From Nocardioides phosphati (GTDB lineage: Bacteria > Actinomycetota > Actinomycetes > Propionibacteriales > Nocardioidaceae), in the NCBI RefSeq assembly GCF_014646375.1, contig NZ_BMNI01000009.1:49621-113620 (forward strand): a DNA stretch of 64,000 nt, in the 5' to 3' direction. A program made the translations under genes and the position numbers. Below, piece after piece: positions 8,692 through 17,525 of this stretch. The first letter of the stretch is position 1. Each line of letters starts with the position of its first letter. The notes beneath the pieces were generated by a model, which saw only the letters and a program-made list of their open reading frames with translations, searched no databases and had not been told where the DNA came from.

Positions 8692-9401
8692 GGGCTCCGC
8701 GCCGCCTGGGTCGTCACCGTGAGCGCGGTGACCAGCATCGCCAGCCCGATGCAGGACAGCACCACCAGCTGGAACTGCGCGGCCTCGCCGGGCGGCGCGC
8801 CGGCGAAGAGCGCACCCACGAAGGCACCCGGCAGCGTCACGAGGCCGGTGGCGCGGGTCTGGTCGAGGTTCGGCAGCAGCGACTCGGCGACGGCCGTGCG
8901 CAGGATCTCGTCGTAGGCCCGGCGGGGGCGGGCGCCGAGTGCGAGCCAGCCCTCCACCTCGCCCCGGCGTACGGCGGCGTCGTGGGCGAAGCGGCGCCCC
9001 GCCAGCGTCGAGGCGCTCATCGCGTTGCCGATGACGATGCCGCTCAGCGCGATGACGTGCCGCGCGTCGAAGGGGACCAGGCGCAGGCTGAGGGCCAGGG
9101 CCAGCGCGGTGCCGGCCCCGGCGACCACACCGATGGCCGCGATCCGGCGACCGTGCGGGATCGCGTGGATCCGGCCGCCGGCGGTCACGGTCGCCGTGAG
9201 CAGCATCAGCGCGAGGAAGCCGACCGCGCTCAGCGGCGCGGAGAGCACACCCTTGAGCAGGATCGCGATCACCGCCAGCTGGGCTGCCGCGCGGGCGAGG
9301 GCGGCGACCGGTTGCCAGCCGATCCCGACGCGGAAGGCGCGCGCCAGGGCGACGGTCGCGACTGCGACCAGCACGAGCCCCGGCACGAACCACGCGGTCA
9401 T
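8673..9401 (-). CDS. FetB/YbbM-family ABC transporter permease (UPF0014)
   Basis: A 242-residue integral membrane protein with about seven hydrophobic helices. It shows the family pattern GIVIGNAMSASTLAGRRF, ALGARPRRAYDEILRTAV and TGLVTLPGAFVGALFAG. FetAB is an iron exporter in E. coli. The matching ATPase (FetA) is not next to this gene, so the substrate is open. It starts 8 bases after the Dabb-domain gene stop and is likely in the same transcript. Confidence 0.82.
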   Translation of the reverse strand: MTAWFVPGLVLVAVATVALARAFRVGIGWQPVAALARAAAQLAVIAILLKGVLSAPLSAVGFLALMLLTATVTAGGRIHAIPHGRRIAAIGVVAGAGTALALALSLRLVPFDARHVIALSGIVIGNAMSASTLAGRRFAHDAAVRRGEVEGWLALGARPRRAYDEILRTAVAESLLPNLDQTRATGLVTLPGAFVGALFAGAPPGEAAQFQLVVLSCIGLAMLVTALTVTTQAARSPYVFVE

Positions 9402-9409
9402 GGCAGCGC

Positions 9410-9694
9410 TCAGTCGTCCGAGAAGTCGAGCACGTGCCGCTCCGCGCGGAGCGGGCCGATCTGCGCCGCGACCTCGCGGTGCACCGGGTGCTCCTGGTAG
9501 GCCGCCAGCGCCGCCTCGTCGGTGAACCGCGAGACCAGCACGACGTCCGCGGACGCCTCGAGGCCCTCGGCGCGGATGCCGACCCGGAACTCCAGCATGC
9601 CCGGCACGAGGCCGGCACAGCGGTCGAGCGCAGCCTTGAAGGCAGGCGCGTCCGCGGGGTCCTTGAGGCTCCACATCACGACGTGGCCGATCAT
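9410..9694 (-). CDS. Dabb-family (stress-responsive A/B barrel) protein
   Basis: A 94-residue single-domain protein beginning IGHVVMWSLKD, with VPGMLEFRVGIR and VSRFTDEAALAAYQEHPVH, the classic pattern of the stress-responsive alpha/beta barrel domain. These form dimers and can act as small cyclases or dehydratases; no specific reaction can be inferred. A clear AAGGAG lies upstream of ATG at 9694. First gene of a pair with the FetB-like permease. Confidence 0.85.
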   Translation of the reverse strand: MIGHVVMWSLKDPADAPAFKAALDRCAGLVPGMLEFRVGIRAEGLEASADVVLVSRFTDEAALAAYQEHPVHREVAAQIGPLRAERHVLDFSDD

Positions 9695-9735
9695 CTGCTG
9701 CTCCTTGGGTCAGGGGCCGCCCACGCTAGTCCGGC

Positions 9736-10164
9736 TCAGGCACGCAGCAGGAGAACCCCGAGCGTGGCGAGACCGAGGACCTTGGCGAGCTCGAGGGCGA
9801 CGTACCAGAGGTGGGCGTGCGATCGGGGCCCCTCGTGGCCGGCCAGCACCGCGTCCGAGCGACGGGTGAGCGCCGGCCGGACGGCGAGGAGCTGCGCGGC
9901 GAGCGCGAGGCCGACGGCGGCCGCGGCGAACGGCGTACCGCGCGGGGCGGGGGAGGCCGCGACCAGTGCCGCGACCACCCCCGCGAGGGCGACGACCTCG
10001 ACGGCGTTCAGCGCCCGGAAGACGAGCCGGCCGATGGCGAGCCCCGTGCGCAGGTCGACCCCGGGCGCCCGGAACTTCAGCGGCGCCTCGAGGAACGAGA
10101 TCGCCAGCACCATCCCGAGCCAGAGCCAGGTGAACGCCGTGGCGACGGCCGCCGCCGCGGTCAC
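9736..10164 (-). CDS. Four-helix membrane protein coupled to flavohemoprotein
   Basis: A 142-residue protein with about four membrane helices (AFTWLWLGMVLAISF, VEVVALAGVVAALVA, AAVGLALAAQLLAV, KVLGLATLGVLLL) and conserved-looking polar motifs EAPLKFRAPGV and GHEGPRSHAHLWYVALE. I do not recognise a characterised function. The GTG start overlaps the TGA of hmp (GTGA), so it is translationally coupled. It probably belongs to the nitric-oxide response; the His residues in the last loop could bind metal or heme, which is speculation. Confidence 0.68.
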   Translation of the reverse strand: MTAAAAVATAFTWLWLGMVLAISFLEAPLKFRAPGVDLRTGLAIGRLVFRALNAVEVVALAGVVAALVAASPAPRGTPFAAAAVGLALAAQLLAVRPALTRRSDAVLAGHEGPRSHAHLWYVALELAKVLGLATLGVLLLRA

Positions 10165-11375
10165 GAGGCGAGCTCCCGGGCGGGGCCGAAGACCTCGTAG
10201 CGGATCCGGTCGGCCGCGACACCGCGGTCGATCAGGGCGCCGTTGACGGCCGCCATGAAGGGCACGGGTCCGCACAGGTACACGTCCGCGTCGCCGGGGA
10301 GCTCGACGTCCGCGAGGTCGATCAGTCCCTCGGTGAGATCCGCCCGCTGGGGGCGGACGCCGAGGTCCTCGTACCACCGCACCATGGTCGCGCCGGGCAG
10401 GCCGGCGACCAGGTCCTTCAGCTCGGCGCGGTGCGCGTGCGCGGCGGGGGTGCGGTCGGCGTGCAGGACGGTCACCGGCCGCTCCGAGCCGGTGGCGCGC
10501 AGGTGGTGCAGGAAGCCCAGCATCGGGGTGATCCCGATGCCCGCCGAGACCAGGACCAGCGGGCTCTCGCCGTCGGTCAGCGTGAGCTCGCCGAACGGCA
10601 GCGAGACCTCCAGGTGGTCACCCTCGAAGACCGCCGCGTGCAGGTGGTTCGACACCTCGCCGGCGGGGGCAGTCGTGCCGTCCGCACCGTCGCGGGGGAG
10701 CACGGCCCGGACGGAGAAGGCCCACGTCCCCGGCTCGGTGCCGATCAGGCTGTACTGCCGGATCTGCCGCGCGCCGTCGGGCAGCCGGACGCCGATCGAG
10801 ACGTACTGACCGGGCTTCGCGGCGGGCAGGGGAGTGCCGTCGGCAGCGGCGACCACGAACGACACGGTGTCGGGCGCCTCCTGCGTACGCCGGCGTACGA
10901 CGAGGTCGCGGAAGACGTCGCCAGGGGTGGTGCCGGCCTCGGCGTACAGGTCCTTCTCGATAGCGATGAGGGTGTTCGCCATGTGCCAGTAGACCTCGTC
11001 CCAGGCCGCGGCCACCTCCGGGGTGACGGCGTCGCCGAGGACCTCGACGATGGCGGCGAAGAGGTGCTCGTGCACGACCGGGTACTGCTCGGCGACGACG
11101 CCCAGCGAGGCGTGCTTGTGCGCGATCCGGCCGAGCACCTCGCGAGGATCGGGCCCGTCCTCCGCGACCAGCAGCGTGGCGTACGCCGCGATGGCGCCGG
11201 CGAGAGCACGCTGCTGGTCGCCCTGGGCCTGGTTGCCGCGGTTGAAGAGGTCGCGCTCGAGGCCGGGATGTGCGGCGAAGAGCCGCCGGTAGAAGACGGG
11301 GGTGATGTCGCCGATCGCGGCGCCGATGACGGGGAGCGTCGCGCGGACGACCTCGGTCGAGGTGGACGAGAGCAT
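10161..11375 (-). CDS. hmp: Flavohemoprotein, nitric oxide dioxygenase
   Basis: Converts NO to nitrate using O2 and NAD(P)H. The 404-residue protein has a globin domain (residues 1-140) with Tyr29 at B10 (FYRRLF), Gln49 at E7 and proximal His88 (HKHASLG). An FNR-like domain follows with RQYSL (FAD) and GIGITPML (NAD(P)H). Start at 11375 is backed by AAGGAG. It lies 23 bases downstream of the nsrR-like gene, so NO would relieve repression of the operon. Length and motifs are normal for Hmp. Confidence 0.94.
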   Translation of the reverse strand: MLSSTSTEVVRATLPVIGAAIGDITPVFYRRLFAAHPGLERDLFNRGNQAQGDQQRALAGAIAAYATLLVAEDGPDPREVLGRIAHKHASLGVVAEQYPVVHEHLFAAIVEVLGDAVTPEVAAAWDEVYWHMANTLIAIEKDLYAEAGTTPGDVFRDLVVRRRTQEAPDTVSFVVAAADGTPLPAAKPGQYVSIGVRLPDGARQIRQYSLIGTEPGTWAFSVRAVLPRDGADGTTAPAGEVSNHLHAAVFEGDHLEVSLPFGELTLTDGESPLVLVSAGIGITPMLGFLHHLRATGSERPVTVLHADRTPAAHAHRAELKDLVAGLPGATMVRWYEDLGVRPQRADLTEGLIDLADVELPGDADVYLCGPVPFMAAVNGALIDRGVAADRIRYEVFGPARELAS

Positions 11376-11398
11376 GGGGTCTCCTTGGGGGTGAGGGC

Positions 11399-11842
11399 TC
11401 AACGCGGATTCGTCGGGCCCAGGGACAGCAGCAGAGGTCCGGTCGGCGACGAGACGACGTCGGCGATGGTGACCGGGTCGAGGGCCGCGTAGAACGCCTC
11501 CTGGGCGCGCCCGAGCGCGGACCGGAGCCGGCAGCCTCCGCGGAGGGGACACGGGTTCTTCCCCTCGCACTCGACGACCTCCCTGCCGTCGCCGAGGCTG
11601 CGCACCACGTGACCCACCGAGATCGCGCCGGCGTCGGTCGCGAGGGCAAGACCCCCGGACCGTCCGCGACGTGCCTCCACCACCCCGAGCTTGTGGAGGG
11701 CGGTCACCACCTTCGCCGCGTGGGTCGGACTCACCGCGAGCTCCTCCGAGAGGCGGGCCGTCGAGGCCAGCTCCCCGTCGTCGAGGACGGCCAGCCGCAT
11801 CACGATGCGGAGGGCCAGGTCGGTGAAGCCGCTCAGCTGCAT
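11399..11842 (-). CDS. nsrR: NsrR-like Rrf2-family NO-sensing repressor
   Basis: A 147-residue winged-helix repressor. Three Cys at 92, 98 and 104 (CX5CX5C in CEGKNPCPLRGGC) match the iron-sulfur ligands of Streptomyces NsrR, whose cluster reacts with NO. The N-terminal helix-turn-helix includes LAVSPTHAAKVVTALHKLG. It is the first gene of nsrR-hmp-membrane protein, so it likely represses itself and hmp together. An imperfect 17-base palindrome sits 27 bases upstream of the start. Confidence 0.9.
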   Translation of the reverse strand: MQLSGFTDLALRIVMRLAVLDDGELASTARLSEELAVSPTHAAKVVTALHKLGVVEARRGRSGGLALATDAGAISVGHVVRSLGDGREVVECEGKNPCPLRGGCRLRSALGRAQEAFYAALDPVTIADVVSSPTGPLLLSLGPTNPR

Positions 11843-11869
11843 GCGCTCACCGTAGCTAAAAGGCGAATC

Positions 11870-11886
11870 AGAAATACCGAATATCT
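11870..11886. promoter_or_regulatory. Candidate NsrR operator of the nsrR-hmp operon
   Basis: AGAAATACCGAATATCT is symmetric at 12 of 17 positions and is markedly AT-richer than its surroundings. It lies 27 bases upstream of the nsrR start, where autoregulatory Rrf2 sites usually lie. Confidence 0.45.
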
Positions 11887-11961
11887 GCGGTGAAGCCGGT
11901 CACGGTGGGCGCAGCTGGTGTCCCGGGCGTGTGTGGCTTGGGTACGGCGGGCACCGGGGTG

Positions 11962-11977
11962 CATGATGTGGATCACA
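11962..11977 (-). promoter_or_regulatory. CRP/FNR-like half-matched site upstream of the dehydrogenase operon
   Basis: The minus strand reads TGTGATCCACATCATG: TGTGA, a 6-base spacer, then TCATG where the CRP consensus has TCACA (8 of 10 positions). It is about 106 bases upstream of the dehydrogenase start within the 240-base gap between divergent genes. A chance match is possible. Confidence 0.3.
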
Positions 11978-12082
11978 CGACCGTCACCCATGCGGTCCGT
12001 GCACACCGGGCCGCCCCAGAGGGCAGCCCACAGCACCCCGGACGGACCACCCGCACCGTCCGGCTCACCTGAGGAGCCATCC

Positions 12083-13219
12083 GTGTCCGCAGTAGCCACT
12101 TCAAGGACTGCCACCGCCGCACCCCCTGCGAGCCGTCCCGCCGGGCTGGTCTTCGACCGCACCGACGAGCTCGCCACCGCCGCCCACGAGCAGGTCGTCT
12201 TCTGCCACGACCGCGCCACCGGCCTCCGCGCGATCATCGCGATCCACGACACCACCCTCGGCCCCGCGCTGGGTGGCACCCGGATCCACCCCTACGCCTC
12301 CGAGGCGGAGGCGCTCACCGACGTCCTCCGGCTCTCGCAGGGCATGACCGCCAAGTCGGCCGCAGCCGGCATGGAGCTCGGCGGCGGCAAGGCCGTCATC
12401 ATCGGCGACCCGCGCACGGTCAAGACCCGCGAGCTCCTGCTCGCCTACGGCCGCTTCGTCGACTCGCTCGGCGGTCGCTACGTCACCGCCGGTGACGTCG
12501 GCTCGACCGCCGACGACCTCGACGTCGTCGCCGAGGCCACGCGCTGGGTCGTCGGCAAGAACAAGGGCGGGTCGGGCGACAGCGGCTACTCCACGGCGTA
12601 CGGCGTGTTCTGCGCGCTCCGCGCCGCCGCGCGGCACCGCTTCGGCCAGGGTGGCCTGGCCGGCAGCACGATCGGCGTCGAGGGTGTCGGCAAGGTGGGT
12701 GCGCGCCTGGTCGGCCTGCTCGCGGCCGCCGGCGTCGAGCGGATCCTGGTCAGCGACCCCAACGCCGAGGCGACCGCCCGGCTGGCCGGCAACTACGCCG
12801 CGGTCGAGGTCGTGCCGTCGGTGGTCGATGCGGACGTCGACGTCTACGCGCCGTGCGCCCTGGGCGCGACCCTGACGCCGCAGAGCGTTGCCGCACTGCG
12901 TGCCCGGGTGGTCTGCGGTGCCGCCAACAACCAGCTGCTGACGCACGACGTCGCCGACCTGATGCACGCCCGCGGCGTGCTGTGGGTCCCCGACTACGTC
13001 GCCAACGCGGGCGGCGTGGTGCAGGTGGGCGGCGAGCTCTACGGCCACTCCCACGAGACCGTCGAGCGCGGCATCGAGGCGATCGGCCACACGACCGACG
13101 AGGTGCTCACGACCGCCGAGGACCTCGGCATCACCACCGCGGCTGCCGCCGACGCTGTCGTCGAGGCCCGCCTCGCAGCGCGTCGCGCCGAGCTCGGCCG
13201 TCAGGAGATGGGCCGGTGA
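12083..13219 (+). CDS. Glu/Leu/Phe/Val dehydrogenase family enzyme
   Basis: NAD-dependent oxidative deamination of an amino acid to its 2-oxo acid. The 378-residue protein has the catalytic region GMTAKSAAAGMELGGGK with Lys91 and Lys103, and the Rossmann motif GVEGVGKVG (198-206). C-terminal CGAANNQL and PDYVANAGG are typical of the family. GTG at 12083 follows GAGGAG. Coupled by a GTGA overlap to the indolepyruvate oxidoreductase, which suits a role on phenylalanine, other aromatic, or branched-chain amino acids. Valine dehydrogenase of Streptomyces is the nearest family I recall. Confidence 0.88.
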   Translation: MSAVATSRTATAAPPASRPAGLVFDRTDELATAAHEQVVFCHDRATGLRAIIAIHDTTLGPALGGTRIHPYASEAEALTDVLRLSQGMTAKSAAAGMELGGGKAVIIGDPRTVKTRELLLAYGRFVDSLGGRYVTAGDVGSTADDLDVVAEATRWVVGKNKGGSGDSGYSTAYGVFCALRAAARHRFGQGGLAGSTIGVEGVGKVGARLVGLLAAAGVERILVSDPNAEATARLAGNYAAVEVVPSVVDADVDVYAPCALGATLTPQSVAALRARVVCGAANNQLLTHDVADLMHARGVLWVPDYVANAGGVVQVGGELYGHSHETVERGIEAIGHTTDEVLTTAEDLGITTAAAADAVVEARLAARRAELGRQEMGR

Positions 13220-16200
13220 CCGCGGTCTTCGAGCCCGGCACCGTCTTCGAAGCGTATGACCTGAGCGACCGCTACCGCGCGGGCGCCGGTCCGGTACTGC
13301 TGACGGGTGTCCAGGCGATCGCACGCATGCTGGTCGAGCAGCGCGCCCTCGACCGCCGGCGCGGCCTGCGCACGGGGCTCTTCATCTCGGGCTACCCGGG
13401 CAGCCCGCTCGGCGGGCTCGACCAGCTGCTGCTGCAGATGCCCGAGCGGATGGCCGACAACGGGATCACGGTGGTGCCCGGACTCAACGAGGAGCTCGCC
13501 GCCACCGCGGTCTGGGGCACGCAGTCGTCGGTCACGCTCGACACCGACCGCTTCGACGGAGTGACCGGCGTGTGGTTCGGCAAGGGCCCCGGTGTCGACC
13601 GTGCCTGCGACGCGATCCGCCACCTCAACATGTACGGCGGCCACCCGCAGGGCGGCGTGCTCATGCTCGTCGGCGACGACCCGGCGGCGAAGTCCTCGAC
13701 CGTCCCGGCGGTCAGCGAGCGGACCCTCGCCTCGCTCGGCGTACCGGTGCTCTTCCCGCGCAACGCCTCCGAGATCGTCGAGCTCGGCCTGCACGGCATC
13801 GCGATGGCGCGCGCCTCGGGCTGCGTGGTCGCGCTCAAGGTCGTCGCCGACGTGGCCGACGGTGCCTGGGTCGTCGACGGCTCGACCTCGCTGGTCGATC
13901 CCGTCGCTCCCGAGATCTCGTGGGAGGGCCGCCCGTGGACCTACGAGCCGACGAAGATCGAGCTCTACCCCGACCGGATCGTCGGCGCCGAGGCGAAGCT
14001 CTACGGCCCGCGCATGGCCACGGTCACGGCGTACGCCGCGGCCAACGGCCTCAACCGGATCGACGTCGAGGCTCCGGGCGCGAAGCTCGGCATCGTGGCG
14101 GCCGGCAGCTGCTACGACTCGCTCCGCCAGGCGCTGACCGACCTCGGCGTGGGTGTCGAGGACCTCGAGCGGGCGGGGGTCCGCGTGCTGCGGATGGGGA
14201 TGATGTGGCCGGTCGAGCCGACCGTCATCGACACCTTCGCCGACGGACTCGACGAGCTCCTCGTCGTCGAGGACAAGACCGCCTTCCTCGAGCAGGGGAT
14301 CCGCGACTTGCTCTACGGCCGCGAGGGCGCACCCCGGATCCTCGGCAAGCGCGACGCGCTCGGGGCTCCGCTCGTCCCGTACGACGGTGAGCTCACCGCC
14401 GGCCGGCTCCTCGCCCCGCTGCGCCGCGTGCTGACGACGGCTGGGCTCCGCGACCGCCTGGTGCTCGTGCCGGAGCCGCCGAGGCGGATCGACCTGCCGC
14501 TGCTGCCGACCAGCCGCACGCCGTACTTCTGCAGCGGGTGCCCGCACAACCGCTCCACCGCGCTGCCCGAGGGGTCGATCGGCGGGGGCGGCATCGGCTG
14601 CCACACGCTGGTCACGATCTCGCAGCGCGAGGACAGCAAGGTCATCGGCGTCACCCAGATGGGTGGCGAGGGCGCGCAGTGGATCGGCCAGGCGCCATAC
14701 GCGAAGGCGGAGCACCTCTTCCAGAACGTCGGCGACGGCACCTTCTTCCACTCCGCCCAGCTCGCCGTCCAGGCGTGCGTCGCGGCAGGCGTCGACATCA
14801 CCTACAAGCTGCTCCACAACGACGTCGTCGCGATGACGGGCGCGCAGGACCCGCAGGGCCGCTTCGGCATCACGAAGCTCGCGCACAACCTGGTCAACGA
14901 GGGCGTCGCGAAGGTGATCATCTGCGCCGACGAGCCCGAGCGCTACCGCCGCCGCGACCTTCCCCGAGGCGTGGAGCTGTGGCACCGTGACCGGCTCGAC
15001 GAGGCGCAGAAGGTGCTCCGCGACATCAAGGGCACGACCGTCCTCGTCTACGACCAGCACTGTGCCGCCGACGCGCGCCGCCAGCGGAAGCGGGGCACGC
15101 TCGCCCCGCGCACGAAGCGGGTCATCATCAACGAGGCGGTCTGCGAGGGCTGCGGCGACTGCGGCCGCAAGAGCAACTGCCTCTCGGTCCAGCCCGTCGA
15201 GACGGAGCTCGGGCGCAAGACCCGCATCGACCAGACCGGCTGCAACACCGACTACACCTGCCTGTCGGGCGAGTGCCCGTCCTTCGTGACGGTCGAGGTC
15301 GACCCGTCGGCGAGGGTCGCCCGGCGCGAGGCGCCGGCCGCCCCGGACGTCGCGGATCCCGGCTACGGGGCGCTCGACCGCACGTGGAGCGTCTTCATGG
15401 CGGGCATCGGCGGCACGGGCATCGTGACCGTCAACCAGGTCCTCGCCACCGCAGCGCTGCGGGCCGGCTTCGGCGTGGAGTCGCTCGACCAGGTCGGCAT
15501 GAGCCAGAAGGCCGGCCCGGTCACGGGCCACCTGCGCTTCGGCCCGGGTGCCGTGGAGCCGTCCAACCGGGTCACGCCCGGGTCGGCCGATGCGCTGCTC
15601 GGCTTCGACCTGCTGACCCTCGCGGAGGCCCGTAACCTGCAGTACGCCGGCCCCCGCACCCGCGCGGTCGTCTCGACGAGCCCGACGCCCACCGGCCCGA
15701 TGGTCCACGACCCCTTGGTGGCCTACCCCGCGGAGGCCGACCTGCTCGACCGCGTCGACAGCACCGTCGCCGGGGTCGAGTCCTTCGATGCGCTCGCCGC
15801 TGCGGAGGCGCTCTTCGGCAGCACGGCGGCCGCCAACTTCCTGCTCGTCGGTGCCGCCTACCAGTCCGGCGCGCTGCCGATCCCGGCCGAGGCGATCGAG
15901 GAGGCGATCGGCATCAACGGCGTCTCCGTCGCGGCCAACGTCGCCGCCTTCCGCTGGGGGAGGGCAGCCGTCGCGAAGCCCGACGCGTTCGCCGAGGCGA
16001 CGCGGGGGCCGCAGCGCCGGGCGCGCGCGGTCGGCGTACCGGGGCTGCGGGAGTCGACGGTCGACGGCGCCGTGCGCTCTCTGGTGGCGGACCGTGCGGG
16101 GCGACTTGTCGACTTCCAGTCCACGAAGGTCGCGGCCGGCTACGTCGCACTCGTCGACACGGTCTGGGCCGCCGAGCGGGCGGTCACCGACGACACCCGC

Positions 16201-16686
16201 CTCTCGCAGGCCGTCGCCCGCCACCTGTTCCAGGTGACGGCGTACAAGGACGAGTACGAGGTGGCGCGGATGCTGACCTCGCCCGAGGCGCTCGCGGCGG
16301 TCGCCGCCGACGTCCCGGGCGGCGCGCGGGTCACGTTCAACCTGCGGCCGCCGGCGTTCGCGTGGTTCCTGGGGGAGCGCAAGATCGGGCTCGGGCCGCG
16401 CTGGCACTGGCTGCTGCGGCTGCTGGCGATGCTCAAGGTGCTGCGCGGCACGCCGTTCGACCCCTTCGGCCGTGCCCACGTACGCCGGATGGAGCGCGCC
16501 CTGCGCGACCACTACCGGTCGCTCGTGGCCGGCCTCACCGACGGGCTGACCGCCGAGGGCTATGACGAGGCGGTGCGGCTGGCGGGGCTCGTGGAGGTCG
16601 TGAAGGGCTACGAGTCGGTGAAGCTGGGCAACGTGGAGCGCTACCGCGCCCTGCTGCGGTCGAGCGGGATCGAGCCGACCTTCTGA
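13216..16686 (+). CDS. Single-chain indolepyruvate:ferredoxin oxidoreductase
   Basis: Oxidatively decarboxylates aryl or branched 2-oxo acids to acyl-CoA with ferredoxin as acceptor. The 1156-residue chain fuses the IorA-like thiamine-diphosphate parts (SGYPGSPLGG near the N-terminus; GGGGIGCHT and GGEGAQW in the middle), a Cys-rich iron-sulfur segment from residue 643 (CEGCGDC and CLSGEC), and the IorB-like gamma domain (MAGIGGTGI, DQVGMSQKAGPVTGH). The last 300 residues are the extension usual in single-chain forms. GTG start overlaps the dehydrogenase stop, so the deaminated product is likely its substrate. Confidence 0.92.
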   Translation: MTAVFEPGTVFEAYDLSDRYRAGAGPVLLTGVQAIARMLVEQRALDRRRGLRTGLFISGYPGSPLGGLDQLLLQMPERMADNGITVVPGLNEELAATAVWGTQSSVTLDTDRFDGVTGVWFGKGPGVDRACDAIRHLNMYGGHPQGGVLMLVGDDPAAKSSTVPAVSERTLASLGVPVLFPRNASEIVELGLHGIAMARASGCVVALKVVADVADGAWVVDGSTSLVDPVAPEISWEGRPWTYEPTKIELYPDRIVGAEAKLYGPRMATVTAYAAANGLNRIDVEAPGAKLGIVAAGSCYDSLRQALTDLGVGVEDLERAGVRVLRMGMMWPVEPTVIDTFADGLDELLVVEDKTAFLEQGIRDLLYGREGAPRILGKRDALGAPLVPYDGELTAGRLLAPLRRVLTTAGLRDRLVLVPEPPRRIDLPLLPTSRTPYFCSGCPHNRSTALPEGSIGGGGIGCHTLVTISQREDSKVIGVTQMGGEGAQWIGQAPYAKAEHLFQNVGDGTFFHSAQLAVQACVAAGVDITYKLLHNDVVAMTGAQDPQGRFGITKLAHNLVNEGVAKVIICADEPERYRRRDLPRGVELWHRDRLDEAQKVLRDIKGTTVLVYDQHCAADARRQRKRGTLAPRTKRVIINEAVCEGCGDCGRKSNCLSVQPVETELGRKTRIDQTGCNTDYTCLSGECPSFVTVEVDPSARVARREAPAAPDVADPGYGALDRTWSVFMAGIGGTGIVTVNQVLATAALRAGFGVESLDQVGMSQKAGPVTGHLRFGPGAVEPSNRVTPGSADALLGFDLLTLAEARNLQYAGPRTRAVVSTSPTPTGPMVHDPLVAYPAEADLLDRVDSTVAGVESFDALAAAEALFGSTAAANFLLVGAAYQSGALPIPAEAIEEAIGINGVSVAANVAAFRWGRAAVAKPDAFAEATRGPQRRARAVGVPGLRESTVDGAVRSLVADRAGRLVDFQSTKVAAGYVALVDTVWAAERAVTDDTRLSQAVARHLFQVTAYKDEYEVARMLTSPEALAAVAADVPGGARVTFNLRPPAFAWFLGERKIGLGPRWHWLLRLLAMLKVLRGTPFDPFGRAHVRRMERALRDHYRSLVAGLTDGLTAEGYDEAVRLAGLVEVVKGYESVKLGNVERYRALLRSSGIEPTF

Positions 16687-16690
16687 CACG

Positions 16691-17227
16691 ATGGCGGGCA
16701 TGAGCAGGCAACGACTCGACGACCTCGGTGACGCGTGCACGCTCGAGGAGGCGCTGGCCCTCTTCGACTCCCTCGACGCGGTCCGCGCCGACGCGATCCT
16801 CGGCCGGTGGAAGGGGCGCGAGCTGCGCACCGGCCACCCGATGGACGGCGCGCTCGAGGCGTCGGGCTGGTGGGGCAAGTGGTTCGACGGCGTCGACGAG
16901 GTGCACCCGCTGGTCTTCCGGACGCCGGGTGGCGACCTGGTCAGCCTGGATCCCCGCCGGGTGCCGCTCGGGCTCGCGGGCACGCTGCCGCTGGGGGCGA
17001 TGGCGACGGCGCGGCGCTCGCTGGGCGTGCTCAGGATCGCGATGCAGACGGCCAGGCCACGGGCACGGCTGCGGCACGTCGAGCACCGGGGCGTGGTGAC
17101 GGCCGCGATGGTCTACGACCACCTGCCGATCATCGACGTCTTCCGGCAGGTCGACGCCGACACGCTCCTGGGCGTCATGGACCTGCGCGACTCGCCGCCG
17201 TACTGCTTCGTGCTCGAGCGAGCCTGA
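16691..17227 (+). CDS. GXWXG/DUF4334 protein
   Basis: A 178-residue protein with ILGRWKGRELRTGHPMDGAL (the GXWXG domain) in the N-terminal half and the DUF4334 pattern GVVTAAMVYDHLPIIDVFR and LLGVMDLR in the C-terminal half. The biochemical role of this domain pair is unknown; some members are annotated near lipid or terpenoid enzymes. It begins 5 bases after the oxidoreductase stop and may be in the same transcript. An alternative ATG at 16700 would remove three residues; no Shine-Dalgarno separates the two. Confidence 0.75.
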   Translation: MAGMSRQRLDDLGDACTLEEALALFDSLDAVRADAILGRWKGRELRTGHPMDGALEASGWWGKWFDGVDEVHPLVFRTPGGDLVSLDPRRVPLGLAGTLPLGAMATARRSLGVLRIAMQTARPRARLRHVEHRGVVTAAMVYDHLPIIDVFRQVDADTLLGVMDLRDSPPYCFVLERA

Positions 17228-17426
17228 GGGAACCTCGCAGAGCTGACGGGGCAGACCCGAGAACGCACGCGGGCCCGCACCGCGGCCGCTGCGGAGGGAT
17301 GGAGCGGCGGCAGTGCGGGCCAAGGAGGGTCGGCTCGGTCCCTGGAGGGGTGGGACGCCGGGTGCGCTCCTGTGCTGCGTACCCCTGAAGTCTCGCTCAC
17401 CGGGGCCCGGACCGGCAGGGCCCGCA
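17228..17426. other. Non-coding upstream region of the dormancy cluster
   Basis: Part of a 298-base gap before the UspA gene at 17526. It holds no convincing gene. A GTCCC/GGGAC inverted repeat spans 17339-17357 with a 9-base spacer, and the tail of the gap contains the tandem DevR-like boxes listed separately. Confidence 0.5.
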
Positions 17427-17454
17427 GGGCCCTTGGGGGCGGGACCTTGGTCCC
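17427..17454. promoter_or_regulatory. Tandem DevR/DosR-like boxes before uspA
   Basis: GGGACCTTGGTCCC at 17441-17454 is a perfect palindrome around TT. A weaker copy, GGGCCCTTGGGGGC, abuts it at 17427-17440. The mycobacterial DosR consensus from memory is a palindrome around GGGACT..AGTCCC, also often in tandem. The site lies 72 bases upstream of the UspA start and 1.4 kb from devR. Confidence 0.7.
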
Positions 17455-17525
17455 TTCGCGGCGAGGTCCGGTGCCTCTCGTCGGCGCCGCGCGGGGTCGA
17501 GCAGGCTTGACCCATGGAGAAGTCG

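Noticed and set aside
13201..16983. Long minus-strand open frame opposite the indolepyruvate oxidoreductase
   Set aside because: Low-complexity Arg/Asp/His-rich translation, antisense to a strongly supported gene.
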